A stretch of 64,000 nt of DNA from Rhabdophis nuchalis (GCA_039707465.1 CM077643.1:335202919-335266918); one strand, 5' to 3'; shown: positions 25,072-38,211, counted from the first letter of the stretch. Notes: generated by a model not told the origin, from the letters alone. Program-made: numbers and translations.

Positions 25072-25603
25072 TTGACGTTCAACCACAATAGAGCCCAACA
25101 TTTATATTGCTAAGTAAAAAATTTGTTAAATGAGTTTTGCCCCATTTTACTATTTTTCTTAGCGCATTTGTTAAGTGAATCACTGCACTGTTAAGTTAGT
25201 AACACAGTTGTTAAATGAACCTGGCTTCCCCATTGACTTTGCTTGTCAGAAGTTAGCAAAAGGTGATCGCATGATCCCAAGACGCTGCATCTTCATAAAT
25301 ATGAACCAAGCATCAGAATCAGGGATGGTATACATTTACCTTTCCTACCGGTTCGCAAATGTGAGCACGTAGATCCTTCCACGCATGCACTTTTGGTGAA
25401 AAAATGGCCTATATGGGATGCCATAGAGCCGGGCACGATCTGGTCCGAACCAGTAGAATACCACCTCTGATCTGAACGTAACTCATGTGATCATGGGGAT
25501 GCTGCAACTGTCTTAAGTGTGAAAAATTGTCATAAGTCACTTTTTTCAACGACATGACTTTGAATGGTCACTAAATGAACTGTTGTAAATTGAGAACTAC
25601 CTG
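25072..25603 (+). mobile_element. TIR transposon family A, split by a second MITE
   Basis: Ends CAGGTAGTCCTTGACG and TTGAGAACTACCTG; the interior matches the copies at 2426 and 6891. A 150-bp hAT-type MITE interrupts it at 25320-25469. Confidence 0.85.
25320..25469 (+). mobile_element. hAT-type MITE nested in family A
   Basis: Termini CAGGGATGGTATAC and AGAATACCACCTCTG; flanks ATCAGAAT and ATCTGAAC match at 6 of 8. Its interior has CTACCGGTTCGC, typical of the ACCGGTTC-type MITEs. Confidence 0.8.
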
Positions 25604-26713
25604 TACTCCTGCCACCTATTTCCCCCCACAAAAACAACCCTGTAAGGTGGGTTGGGCTAAGAGAGAATTATTGGCCTAAAATCACTCCGCTGGTTTTCAT
25701 CCCTATGGGAAGCCTACAGCTGTCTCCTGGTTAATAAAAGCACATTATGGCCCTACTCATACTCCATTACTCTTGCCTTCAATGATATTGCTCCCCCCCC
25801 CACCTCTTTTATTAATATATTCACACATCTACCATATATTTTGCTCATATTAGTAATTTTGTTTGCAATTATAGAGATAAATTCTCTGGCATTTTAATTT
25901 CTTCATCAAATGTATGTTGCTTCCATCTCCCTCAAAGGGGAGTTGAGGAGATATTGCAAGAGTAACAATATTCCTACCTCTTACTAAGCTTTATAAAGAA
26001 TGGTTCCATGGTGTTTTTTTTAAATCGTTATACATCTTCCCAAGCATTGTTCAGGGCCTAAAATTCATGTTTCATAGGATGCGAACAGAAGGATTAGAGA
26101 AATTTAGTTCAGTGCAGACCAGCTGCAGAAGCAAGAGACATCCTAGCTTAAATGGAGCCCCAAGAGCAATAAAAGGATGGGCATAGCAACCAAAATAGTA
26201 CACTGTACCTCATTTAAGAAGACTTTTACCAGACGGCTTTGCTATGCTAATGCCTGGCCTTGTTCAGTGCAATGTTATTAGGCCAATTATTAATTTTTCC
26301 TTTGGGGAAAGGAAACCTTAGGAGAGCTTGCATAAAATCCTCTGGCATTTCATATCTTGCATTGCTTATTATCATACAGTCCCAGAGGCTTGAATTAATC
26401 AGCTGCTGGATCAGAGTTAGGAAGATCTTTTTTTTTTTTGGACCCTGCTAGAGAAAAAAATGTGTATGTGTATACACACAACTTTATAAGTCTGAAGACT
26501 TGAGATGGAAAAGCGTTTGGGCATCTTTCCATTGGAAGCATCTTTGGCAGGTTATCCTCTGAAACTGCCTTCCCTGAATCAGACAAAGTTCACTTTGCTA
26601 AAATCAACCAGTTGTGCTATTTTCTTTTTTTTTACAGTTTGCAGCCTGCTTCTTGAAGCACAACAAAAGTGCAGTGTGGAGGGTGGAATAAAGTGGTGTT
26701 CAAGGACCTGGGC

Positions 26714-26991
26714 CAGAGGTGGGTTCCTACCGGTTCGGACCGGTTCAGCCAAACTGGTAGTAACTTGGTGGCCTGGGTCGCTGGAACCAGCAGCGACCCA
26801 TTTTTGCCGTGCCCCCGAACCGGTTCCCCTACGGTGGCACCATCTTGATTTTTGGTTCTGTGCGTGCGCAGAACAATTTTCATTGCCGATTCCCCCCCCT
26901 TTTGTAACATTTTGCGCATGCGCAGACCTTTTTATGTGCAAATGCGCATGTGCACCGAACCAGCAGTATTGCCAACAGCAATCCACCCCTG
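26714..26991 (+). mobile_element. hAT-type MITE (CAGAGGTGGGTTCCTACC family), perfect TSD
   Basis: Termini CAGAGGTGGGTTCC and ATCCACCCCTG. The duplication ACCTGGGC is perfect at 26706-26713 and 26992-26999. The interior has TTCTGTGCGTGCGCAGAAC. A sister copy is at 39843. Confidence 0.93.
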
Positions 26992-27349
26992 ACCTGGGCC
27001 AATCTTCCCCTCCTCCTCTAGTTGCTGAAGGGAGATGCAGGCAGTCAGGGCTATGAAAACCAACTGCCGAAGAACAGTAGACCCAGCTACAGTGCCAGAT
27101 TAAATTAATAACTCATAAGTGGGCGCTCATACAAGGTCCATTGCAAAGAAATGGCTATGCAGAAGTCTGTGCTAAATCAGACTTTATGAGCCGAATGTTC
27201 TCCTATATACTGTGTCCTTCCTCTTTCTTTTCCTGTCTTAGCCAAGGCTCACCGTTAGCAGCCTGTTCACCCTGCAATAGTGTAACCCAATGCCTTACCA
27301 TTGTTTCCCTGTCCCCAACATCTATATTTGACTCTGCAGCCACAATGTG

Positions 27350-27483
27350 TGCAGTGTGTGTGTGTGTGTGTCTTTGTGCGTGTATGCGTGTGCAGGCATA
27401 TGCTTTGGTATTCAGCACCTCATTCCCTAAATGCCCAGGATTGCTTACAAATAGCTTCCATGGGCAGAAGGGAGCTGTGTATA

Positions 27484-27522
<39 letters not shown>

Positions 27523-27540
27523 ATGTGTGTGTGTGTGTCA
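27350..27540. repeat. (TG)n microsatellite cluster
   Basis: TG runs at about 27353-27372 and 27488-27540 with interruptions. Open frames of alternating V/C or T/H residues here are artefacts. Confidence 0.95.
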
Positions 27541-28193
27541 GGAAGACAGAAGAAAGAGAGGGAGAGCTGATGGGGCAAGAGCAAAACAGTCTGTGGCTCA
27601 TCATTTATTATTTAGCCTATTCATCTCCCCATGGAAGCTGGCTTTGTTGAAATGTAGATCTGTGCAAGTTGTGGCACGGAGAGGTAGCCACCCTCTCAAA
27701 TTGCTGCTCCTCTGCACATACCCCTGGACATAAAGGTTGCTTGCTAAAAGCTTCCACCTGCTTCCTCTTTGAAACAGGAAGAGGGGATTGCTGTTGTACG
27801 AAGGCACTTGTCCTCCGTGCAATGGGGTGGACAAGGATTATTGAAGCTAATCCGGGCGGGGGGGAGAGGTCAGGGGTCTTTATAACCTTTCGTTAGATTG
27901 GAGTGGGGTTGATTGTGTTATAATCCAAAGTGAATCGAGGTGCAAGAGTTTAATCCTCTGATACTTACTTGGGAAGGATCAAAGATCATTGTGCCCAATT
28001 CCTTGTCCAAAGGCAAAACTGCCCATACCAGCTCTCAGATACGATGACCTGGGCTATCGGAAGCACAGCACTGGGGCCTGGTCTGTGTAAAAGAATCTAT
28101 ACAGAAAAGTCTGTTGCGTGTAGCCTGATTATCCAGCCTTGAAATTTTTGAGATCAATTTATTCATCTTGCGGAGGGCCAGTTGACCCTAGAC

Positions 28194-28711
28194 CAGGGGT
28201 GTCAAACTCGATTTCATTGAGGGCCGCATCAGGGTTGTGTTTGACCTCGGGAGGAAAAGTGTGTGTGTGGTCAGGGTGGGCATGGGCGCAGTGGTGAAAT
28301 TCAATTTTTTTTTACTGCCAGTTCTGCGGGAAGGATACTGCAAAATCTCCATTCCCACCCCACTCTGGGACCAGCCAGAGGTAACATTTGTTGGTTCTTC
28401 GAACTACTCAAAATTTCCACTACCGGTTCTCCAGAACCTGTCAGAACCTGCTGGATTTCACCCCTGCATCGGCACCTCGTGTAGGGGCAGCTGTGGTGGC
28501 CTGAGCACTCTGCCAGCAAAAACAGGCTCCCAATTTCCGTTTTCTGATTCCCGACTTCCTGCAATCCTCTGCCAGCGAAAATGGAGCTCCATTTTTGCTG
28601 GCAAAGGTACCATGGGCTGGTCCTTCGCTTTTCCAGGGTGGCCCTGCCAGCCAGATCTAAGCATCCCATGGGCCAGATTTCGGCCTATGGGCCTTGAGTT
28701 TGACACCCCTG
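28194..28711 (+). mobile_element. hAT-type element (CAGGGGTGTCAAACTC family) carrying a nested MITE
   Basis: Termini CAGGGGTGTCAAACTC and GAGTTTGACACCCCTG are perfect 16-bp inverted repeats. Flanks CCCTAGAC and CACTAGAG match at 6 of 8. A second MITE occupies 28289-28466. A sister copy is at 45267. Confidence 0.88.
28289..28466 (+). mobile_element. hAT-type MITE nested in the 28194 element
   Basis: Termini CAGTGGTGAAATTCAA and CTGGATTTCACCCCTG; flanks CATGGGCG and CATCGGCA match at 6 of 8. The interior AAATTTCCACTACCGGTTCT matches the elements at 5974 and 45999 read in reverse. Confidence 0.85.
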
Positions 28712-29195
28712 CACTAGAGCATTTAGGATATTTGCTATTTCTTCATCAAGCCGCAGAAAACGTGCCAATGCTACTTCAATATATATAGTGTGGTGTCTAC
28801 TGCCTTTGTATATGCTCAGTTCATGCTTTTTTCAATCTCCAGCAATTTTACAGAGGAGTATAAGAAGAATCCAACTTGGGATTAGTCACTATGACTAGAA
28901 TGATTAGCCTGATCACATAGATTTTTGAGTAGGATTCTACATTGTCCTAAAACAAGGTTTATTGAAAGATCTATACTGGGCTGGCTTATAACTAAATCCA
29001 TACCATAAGCTATGATTTATAAATCAGAGGGCCACATCTATTACTGCATAGTGTGATATGGAGGTTCATAACTGATTTGGAAAAGGGAACAGCAAAGAGG
29101 GAAGAAAAATAGCAGAGCAACAACTGACTGGTAGAGAATTTTGCACTACTGCAAACACAGGATATACAGTGACTATTAAAAAAGGAAATAACATA

Positions 29196-29586
29196 CAGGT
29201 AAGTCCTTGACTTACAATAGTTCATTTAGTGACTGTTGGAAATTACAATGGCATTGAAAAAAGTGACTTACAACTGTTTTTCACAGTTATGACCTTTGCA
29301 GCATCCCCCATGATCATGCGATCCAAATTCAGATGCTTGGCAACTGTTTCATACTTAATGACCATTGCAGTTACAAAAGGTGACCATGCAGTTGCATGAT
29401 GAGCTTTTGCAACCTTCTGACAAGCAAAGCCAAGGGGGAATCCAGCTTCACTTAACAACTGTGTTATTAATTTAAAAACTGCAGTGTTTCACATAACTGT
29501 GGCAAGAAAAGTAATAAAGTGGTACAAAACTCAACAAATTTCTCACATTTTGGGCCCAATTGTGGTCGTAAATCAAGGACGACCTG
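29196..29586 (-). mobile_element. TIR transposon family A, reverse copy, TA target site
   Basis: Ends CAGGTAAGTCCTTGACTTA and AATCAAGGACGACCTG are inverted, with TA on both sides. It is the reverse complement of the copies at 2426, 6891 and 25072. Confidence 0.85.
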
Positions 29587-30827
29587 TATTTACAATCCAA
29601 ATAAATATACTATAAATTCAATTTCCTAAAAATGCCACAGCAGGTGGCAGTATCGAGCTGATCATGGCAGATTTTTAAAAAAACCAACAACCCAAAATCA
29701 TGGATGGGAGACCATGAGGAAAGCTATGGGTGGAAACTACGAAATAAACCATCTTCCATATTGCTAACAAGAAATCTGTGCAGCTATGTCCATATTTTTA
29801 ATAGCAGTCAAGCTCACTTTTCCATTCTTCCTGAGCCTCGCATCATTCCTCATGTAGGAATGTGTGCTGGGTTTGATTTTAAAAAGTCAAGATGGCAACT
29901 GCAAAGGTGTGGTCAAAATTCTGGTTTTTATGTGCATCACATGTTGACTTTTTTGACCACACTTTACAGACACCTCTGTTAATTTTTGAATCTATTTAAA
30001 AAGTACATGTCTATGCTGCTTTATGTGGACATAAGTATGATTGAGCGGCTGAGTAAGTGTTCCTGAATTAACAGCATTCCGGTTAAATGTTTTCCATATT
30101 GCGAAGTTTTTGGTGATGCTGCTCCAAATCAAAAACATATATGCCCTGAAGGATGGATGCTCCCCAAATGCAAAATACGTGGCTGAGGTCCCAAAGTTTT
30201 GTTCTGTTAAGGATCCTTCAATTTATTGTCAGTCTTCCAAGCCCGGTGCTGCCTGATCTATTTAGCCTGCCATTTCCAGAATTCTCAACCATCTCTTTCC
30301 AACTGGAGGGCATCAGGCTGGGAACAGCTGCCACAGTATAACACGGAACTTGCTGGCAGAAAGGAAAATTATAAATCAAGAGAGAGAAATTTGCCTATGC
30401 AATATCAGTAGTAGCAGCTCCTGATTTCTGAACCGTTTCCAGGAAGCAACAAAGGAGTTATGCCAGCTTACTTAAAAGAAACGTACCCTAAGGCTACAGT
30501 GATTTAGAGGCTTGTTGCTGGTTGGATTTCATAGTGCTTTTATTACAAATGAAGAGAAGTATTGCAATTAGTGTGCTGACTCAGTATGGTTAGAATAGAC
30601 TCAGCCCTTAGCTGCAAATTAAATGGTAGAATTTAGGCCCGTCCCATTCAGAGTGCAGAACGAACATTGGTCAGAATTACAGTGCCAGAAGAAAGCGCCA
30701 AATCATACTATACAATCAATGGCTGGGTTCATTGATAATGCCAAGACATGTTTTATGATTCTGATTTGTTAATAAGTCACTGTGGCTGTGTTCGCACCCA
30801 ATGCTAACTCTGAAAACCACGATTTAT

Positions 30828-30892
30828 AATAGCGTTTTTCAACCTTGGCACCTTTAAGATGTTTATGGACTTCAATTCCCAGAATGCCCTAG
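30828..30892 (+). mobile_element. hAT-type MITE fragment
   Basis: AGCGTTTTTCAACCTTGGC followed by GACTTCAATTCCCAGAATG matches the left part of the short MITE at 17590. The right terminus is missing. Confidence 0.6.
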
Positions 30893-31154
30893 TCAATAGT
30901 TATGTTTATAACAACCCTTAAGGCAAAAGAAATATGGTTGGTATGTCCAGTGCAAGTCCAGAAGCATTGAATTGCTTCCATGAATGAGCACGGGTACCCT
31001 GAGGCAAACTATATTGTGTCAGGATGTGTCATTGATCTGGATTGCCTCTTTATGAACTTTTCCACAGGAGTGTATGTGGAATTCCTAAGCAGACTAACTT
31101 GCCAGCAAGACCTAATTAATTAATTAAGCAGGAATTTGCTTAATTTAAAAGTAG

Positions 31155-31380
31155 GCAGACAGTGGGGGTTAGTGGTTAAGATTTTGAATTAGACGTACAG
31201 AGACCCAGAGTTCAAGTCCACCCTCAGCCACAGAATTTAATTAGTGACTTTGGACCAAAAGCCTCTCCCAGCCCACCCTCACAAGATGGCTGTTGAGAGG
31301 AATATAGAGTGTACTAAAGATGCTTGCTTTAAGTTCCTGAAGCAAAGGTAGGGCATACAGCCAATCAATCAATCAGTAAT
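31155..31380 (+). mobile_element. tRNA-derived SINE, degraded
   Basis: GGTTAGTGGTTAAG (A-box-like) and GAGTTCAAGTCCACCCTC (B-box-like) are spaced as in tRNA-derived SINEs. Then come GTGACTTTGGACC and a tail of AATC repeats. Confidence 0.65.
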
Positions 31381-31389
31381 TATATGTTA

Positions 31390-32855
31390 TTTTCACCACC
31401 ATGCAAACGAAGGAATTAATTCAGGAATAATTCCTTGATAGAAAACCTTGCATGATTATATCTTCACTGACTATAAAAATTGAAAATGCATCATTTGAGC
31501 AGCAATTCTGGCACAGAGAACCATTCCAATAGCACGTTCTCTCTAGGAAATACCGTTTGTATCAGTAATCCAACAAAGGAAGGAGTTGGCCATCTCCTCT
31601 GACCTTTTATTTTGAGTCATTAATGTCCTGTGTCCACACTACTCAGCCCTGCTTGTATTAGTGAATTAAGTGCTGGTCATGGGTAATCATTCTAAGAAGC
31701 TTCCATTCCCACTTTTAAAATCTTAAATATCAAACTACAGTAGGTGAAACTATCAGATCGGGACAGGTCCACAGAATCATTTACTAACAGGTTAAAGTTA
31801 ATGAGCCAGCTCTTTTAGCGGAACAACCTCAAGTCATGATTTGAAAATGCATCAGGGGTGTTTAACTGTTAGCTACCAAAATTTATGATTTCCCTCCCTC
31901 CTTAACTTTATAATTGTTAGCGACTACAAAGCACATGTGGAATAACTTTCCTGAATGCATTAATAATTTACATAAGCTAAGGAGGAAGGAATATGGAAGA
32001 ATAAAGATGACTTTCACACTGCCATTAAGGTTTATAGCCATTGATCTCCAAGACTTCTATGAATTGGCCCAACACTTTTTTGAAGCTAGCACAATGGCCA
32101 TGCCAATAAAAGCAGTGCTGACAGCAGGCATAGTGATATATGGTTTTTCTATAGTCATCAGCTCAAAGAAAGGTTTGCAGCTCTGTTTTATACTCTAGCC
32201 TACAAGGGAGGGGGGACTAGTTCCAGAACGACCCAATCAGGAGACTACCATCCTTCCCTTTTTACAAAGGTGGCTTTTATGTAGCATGAAATAAAGTTTG
32301 CTCCTCCAATGCCCCTCCATACTGCCCTTGGAAATATGCCCTGCCTCTTTACAGGCTGCAAGAAATCTAATGAAAAGTTGAGGCAAAGTATTTTCTGTAA
32401 TGAAGTATCGAGTTCTATAACAACAAAGAGAAATCCATGTTAGCCATAAACCTTGATTTTTATAGTACGTCTGAATCTCTAAGATTATGTAACATTATCA
32501 TTCTTGTTACACATGATTGCTTTAATTTCACATGCCAGGTTTTCCAAAGGAACAAAATAAAACAGAAAGTGACAATTAATTTGTCTGCCTGCTGTCATTC
32601 CCCTCCCCTCTCTTTGAAGATGGTGTAACATGTTATATATTGATCCATTTTGGAACATATTGTGGAATCTAAGAATGTCATTACATTGAATTACCAAATG
32701 TAAGTAAACTTGCGATGTCACACATTTATTGTAATATGTTTAACTTTTGTAATAACACAGAATCCTGTTGTGAGAGGTGAAGATAAACTAATTAATGTCC
32801 TCCTGGAACTTTTATTTATGTTTTGACTGCCAATTTTAAGGAAAGAGGGGAGGAG
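31390..32855. other. Intergenic, nothing recognised
   Basis: AT-rich single-copy-looking sequence. The short open frames here show no domain. Confidence 0.5.
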
Positions 32856-32861
32856 AAAAAG

Positions 32862-32865
32862 AAAG

Positions 32866-32936
<71 letters not shown>

Positions 32937-32939
32937 AAA
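32862..32939. repeat. (GAAA)n microsatellite
   Basis: About 19 tetranucleotide units with near-perfect periodicity. Confidence 0.97.
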
Positions 32940-32944
32940 TTAAA

Positions 32945-35690
32945 GTATATTTCATGGAACATGAAAAAGACCCATGAAGGAAACACATTTCAGTTAAAAT
33001 GAATAAGTATAAAAAGGACCTAAACAATCATGAAGCAGACAAAACGAGTCTTTATAGCACATGGCAACAATAGCTTTGTTGCTGAAGAACTCAAAGTGGT
33101 CCTATCTGAGCAGAATCTTCCTAGCCAGAGGTTAATGGCCTGCCTGATTCAAAGAAAATGTTTTCAGACTACCAGGCTCCTTGGCCATGGAGTTATCTTG
33201 TGAGCCAGCAGTAATACAACTCAGCTACTCACCTAAGCACCAACGGTGTCCTTAGGTAAAGTAATTCTTTCCCTGCCTGCCCAAACCTGTCCTATAAACA
33301 ACTAAGCTTCCACAGGGAAAACAGTATTACAGATTTCACAAGATTTCTCCTTAATGCTGCAGGAATATCTTCAGCTGAAGCAATAATCCTCCAAGAGCTC
33401 ATTGCTCTGGAGAAATCTATGCAGCAGAATTCTTTCTCTGACAGGCAAAGACTTAAATGGATGAGTCGTACAACAGTGATATCTGGCACTGGATTACTAC
33501 TTAGCATAGTTATTGAAATTGACTAGGTAAACACACACAGTGACAAATTTTCTCCCATTCATTTATGGAAGAATTGGCTCTCGCTTTACCATATGCAGAG
33601 GAGTCATTTCCTTAATGCACGCAAGAGAGAGGGACAATCATCTCACATTTGGCCAGAGAACCAAAGATAACAGTTTGTGCAACTACTTGCATATAAACTG
33701 AGTTACTACCTTTTCTCCAGAAATACGTAGTCAATTCCCTGGCAAGGAGTTATTGGAAGCTTCAGCTGGCAGAGAATACAGCTGTCTGTGTTCATGTAGG
33801 AAAGGGAGTAAACAACTGGGTCACAATAACACAAATGTTTCCTTCTCGACTGCAAAGTTTGGTATTGATCATTTATTTTAAAACTGTACATCAGCTTGGC
33901 TGTTTATTTTCGGATTAGATGGTATAATGGACAGGGACATTCCTGAAGGGATCCATTGTTGCAAAACCATCTGTCATGGAGAGATCACTGGATTCACTGT
34001 TATATTTTGGGGGGGAAATAAAAATATCTCTTTCAGACAGAACTACCTTAGGTTTGTAAATTATATCTTTATAGGTTCTGTCTCTTTGTTTTAACCAATC
34101 TTTATTTAAGATAAAGGGGTTTAATCAATTCCTTTCGCAAATTCCTTGCCTCCCCCTTTATGCAACATGTTGAACCATCGGTATAGCAGATGTCACAATT
34201 TGAGGGTAATTTCCTTTCAAGGAATTCACTTTTATTTTCTACCTGTTGCATCGAGTGTGTTATTGCCAAGATAGGGATACAGGGTAAGGCCACTCAATTG
34301 CAACTCTCTTCAACTTTATCTCTTCTATAAAACACTTTAGGGGAAAAACCCTTTAGACCACAAGCATGTTCCAAGTGGTGACAATTTTGTAAACATTAGC
34401 ATTTTCTAGCACAATAATTTAAATCAGAAGTGAGATACTTTCCCAAAGTCTGGAGCTTGAATTGACTTTACTGACCAGCTGAAGACTACAAGATAACAGC
34501 AGGCACACAGGCATATTTTTTTTAGGGTAATTAAGAAGTGGAAACCAAAGCAAGCTGGACCTGTGAGATGAACTGCTCCAGTTTCTATTCCTTAAAAGAT
34601 TTTAACTCCTCTCCCACACCAAAACTGCCACTTAAAATCATGCCATTTGAAATTAAGTAGCAAAATTCTGCCTCATGATTGTTTGAGGAAGAAGCTGCTT
34701 TAGCTGAAATGATTTGCCTCCCACACCAATTTCCAATCTTGTTTTTGAGAAAAAAATTAATTTTGCTGCCAAATTCAATGGCAAAAGTGTTGGGAGCTAA
34801 AAGGCTTGGTGAATCACCATGGCCCACAGCCGATCAAAGATTGACTAGCCCTGATTTAAATTATGAAAGATTTCAAATGGTAGGGTAGGGGGTGTTTTTA
34901 GCATAGGATTTCATATGTTTGAATGCAATATTATTCCCTGTGACAGGAAAACAGATGGTGAATATTTTGGTTTTTCACATTTATGAGCTGTTTCGGGTTC
35001 TCTTCTCAGTAGAGCCTTGCAAGTTCTATATAGGGTATGTGTCAATTCCATTTATATTTTCCTGAAGGTTTTTTAAAAATTTCCTGCTCCCCCCAAGACT
35101 AAAATATCTTTCAACTCTCATTTTCTGGCAATGCTAGCTCGAAGTGGAAATTTGACTTAACTCTCAGTTTATGTACCAGTTCTCTGTAATAGTCTGTCTT
35201 GGGAACGCACCAAGACTTTTTATGCCTAAGGCATAATGACATTAGTGGCATCCCATTCTTTAATGGAAACTTATAACAATTAATTAAATAAAGACCAACT
35301 TGTTGCAATATAACACTGTAAAGGCCAAAGTCTGCAACCTTCGACATAGATTGTCCCATTCTGGTAACGGTTTGATCTTCCTGGTCCTTTGTGTGTAGAT
35401 CCAGTTTCCAATTAGGAATGGCATGATTGTGACTTTTGAGATGCCAAGGGTTCTGATAACGCTTCCTGATCAAAAGGCAACCTGTCCCAAGTTTCTTCCC
35501 GTCAATTAACACTGGGTCAAGGGAAGCCAGTCAATCAGTAATCAGGATTGTAGAAACAAAAAGACTAATGTTTTTGTACATGACCTTCCAGTGGAACCTT
35601 CTATAGAAAATGATGCTCCTTGAAAATCATTTTTAAAATATTATTTTCTTTATTTAAATTTAAGCTATTTAAGTTTAAACATTTAGGCCA
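32945..35690. other. Intergenic, nothing recognised
   Basis: About 2.7 kb without a repeat I could identify and without a plausible exon; the longest open frame (35512-35111, minus) has no recognisable domain. Confidence 0.5.
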
Positions 35691-35698
35691 GTGGCGTC

Positions 35699-36865
35699 CA
35701 AACTTTTTTCAAAGAGGGCCAGATTGGATGAAGTGAACATGGTGGAGGGCCGAACATTTTTCCGAACATTCTTTGAACCATTACAATTAAATGCAAATAA
35801 ATTATTTTATGCCAAGTTAATTGCAAATGACATACTTTTCATTTCATAACATTAAGATCAACTGACAGTTGAGTTTTCACAATGTATTGAAAATAAATTT
35901 TTAAAAAACTTACCTACCTCTTTCTCTCTTTCTCTCTTTCTTCCTCTCTCTCCATTTCTCTCGCTCTTTCTCTCTTTCTTTCTCTCTCTCTCTTTTTCTC
36001 TTTCTTTCTGTCTCTCTCTCTCTCTCTCTCTCTCTTTCTTCCTCTCTCTCTCTCTCTCCATTTCTCTCTCTTTCTCTCTTTCTTTCTCTCTCTCTCTCTT
36101 TTGCTCTTTCTTTCTTTCCCTTTTTCTCTCTCTCTCTTTCTCTCTCTCTTTTTCTCTTTCTTTCTGTCTCTCTGTTTCTTTCTTTCTCTCTCTCTTTCTT
36201 TCTCTTTCTGTCTTTCCCTTCCTCCCCTTCTGTCTCTCTCTGTGTCTGTCAGTCACTCCCTCTCTCCCCTCTCCTCCCCTCCCCCACCCCGGGAAGCAGC
36301 AGAAGGGCCGGTATGCCGGAGGTTACGGACGCCTCCTCCCGCAGCGGGCGAGGGAGCAGGCGGGGTGAGCACCCAAGGCTACCGTCATCTTAAGCACCAC
36401 CGAGGCTGTCGCCCGGCAGGGGCGTCAGGCAGGGAAGCCGGTCGCGGCTCCATCGCGGCTCCCTCCGGCAGGCACCACGGCTTACGTTCTGAGGCCGCGC
36501 GTCCATCTTCCCTGCCTGACGCCCCTGCCAGGCGACCTTGTGCGGCGGGAGCTGCATGTTCTGGGGCTGCGTGGCTGGGAGGGAGGTGAACGTCCGCTTG
36601 GTGCCTGCCGGAGGGAGCCGCAATGGAGACGTGACCGGCTTCCCTGCCTCCCTCCGGCGGGCACCATGGCTTACGTTCTGGGGCCGCGCGTTCACCTCCC
36701 TCCCAGCTTCGCAGCCCCAGAACGTGCAGCGATGGAGGCGCGACCGGCTTTTCTGGGAGGAAGGGAGGGCCACATTTATACAGAGCAGGGAGGGCTGTTG
36801 GTGGGCCGTATTAAACCGACGCCTGGGCCGCAAATTGCCCGCGGGCCGGACTTTGGACATGCCTG
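35699..36865 (+). mobile_element. 1.17-kb non-autonomous hAT-type element with long CT tract and GC-rich blocks
   Basis: Termini CAGTGGCGTCCAAACTTT and GGACTTTGGACATGCCTG, with flanks ATTTAGGC (35691-35698) and GTTTAGGC (36866-36873) matching at 7 of 8. The left part has AGAGGGCCAGATTGGATGA, the right part GTGGGCCGTATTAAACC. Between them lie a CT/CTTT tract of about 330 bp and a GC-rich portion with partly repeated blocks. No transposase was found. Confidence 0.8.
35918..36250. repeat. Interrupted (CT)n/(CTTT)n tract inside the hAT-type element
   Basis: Polypyrimidine strand bias over about 330 bp, with mixed CT and CTTT units. Open frames rich in K/E/R or L/S/F across it are artefacts. Confidence 0.95.
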
Positions 36866-37128
36866 GTTTAGGCTATTTAAAATTCAGTTTTTAAACAGAC
36901 ATCCAGATTTCTTTGGCATAGATTTCAAGATCAACCAGAGTCTTTTTAAAATAGTTTATCAACAAGTGTTAATTTACTTCAGACTTGTTAATAAAGAGTG
37001 ATCGTGACAGACTTGCATACTGGGCCCTATCTAACAAAATGAAATTCAATGGTGAGAAAAGATCTACATTTGGCCAAGAAGAAAACAAATGCACAGGTAC
37101 AGAATAGGTGGTACCTGGCTCAATACCA

Positions 37129-37518
37129 CATATCTCCACTCGACCTGTCTGCTCCCACAGGGTGGGCCTCCTTAGGCTGCCGTCTGCCGGACAATGCCGG
37201 CTGGCAACTCCCAGGGGAAGAGCCTTCTCTGTGGCAGGTCCAGCCCTCTGGAATGACTTGCCCCCACCGACCTCCGCACAATCACGGACCTTCACCTCTT
37301 CCGTCGAACACTAAAAACATATCTCTTCCACGCGGCTGGCCTGACATAGCTGTTTATATTATTGAATTTTAGCTGGGTTTTAAATTAAGTTTTAGCAGGG
37401 GCCTGCTATTTTAATCCAATTTTAAATTTATTTGATTGTCTGTATATTTATATTTTATTTTCTTATTCCTGTGCACCGCCCTGAGTCCCACTTGGAAGAG
37501 AGGGCGGTATAAAAGTAC
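37129..37518 (+). mobile_element. L2-type LINE 3' end nested in CR1
   Basis: It has the same tail as the 3545 element: CAGGGGAAGAGCCTTCTCTG, CCCTCTGGAATGACTTGCCC, then CACCGCCCTGAGTCC and GGGCGGTATAAAAG. The reverse transcriptase frame is broken. Confidence 0.85.
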
Positions 37519-37525
37519 GATAAAA

Positions 37526-37618
<93 letters not shown>
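37519..37618. repeat. (AAAT)n to (AAGT)n compound microsatellite
   Basis: About 12 AAAT units switch abruptly to about 13 AAGT units. It follows the L2-type tail and was probably seeded by it. Confidence 0.97.
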
Positions 37619-38211
37619 GCAAGAGGGATCTTGGATTCCTATGGATAGTCATTTAAATATGAGGCAGCAGTGTGCTGCAATGGCAAAAAAAGCCAATATG
37701 GTCCTAGGCTGCATTAACAGAGGGAAAGAATCAAAATTACATGAAGTGTTAATAACAATTTATAATGCCTTGGTAAGACCACACTTGAAGAATTACATCC
37801 AGTTTTGGTCACCACGACATAAAAGGCTCTAGAAAGAAAGAACAGAAGAGCAACAAAGGTGTGTGCGTGTGTGTGTGTGCTGAAACATACAGAAAAAAAA
37901 AGTTGCAGGAATTGGCCATGTCTAGTAGTTTAATGAAAAGGGGTGACATGAAAGCAGTGTTCCAATATTTAAGGGGCTGGCACAAGGAAGAGGTGTTCAA
38001 TTTATTTTCCAAAGCACCTGAAGGCAGGACAAAAAGCAATGGATGGAAACTAATCAAGGAGAGAAGCAACCTACGTAGAACTAAGGTTAATTTTCTTGAT
38101 ACTTAGAACAATTAATCAGTGGAATGACTTGCCTCCAGGAATTGTGGAAGCTTCAACACAGCAAGTTTTTAAGAAGATATTGAACAACCATTTGTCTGAA
38201 ATGGTATAGAG

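Noticed and set aside
26579..27056. Frames of 95-183 codons
   Set aside because: They lie mostly in the MITE at 26714-26991, with no protein similarity that I recognise.
35858..36589. Frames rich in K/E/R (minus) and L/S/F (plus)
   Set aside because: Translations of the CT/CTTT tract and adjoining GC-rich repeat.
37519..37618. CRISPR-like regular repeat
   Set aside because: Direct tetranucleotide microsatellite without spacers in vertebrate DNA.
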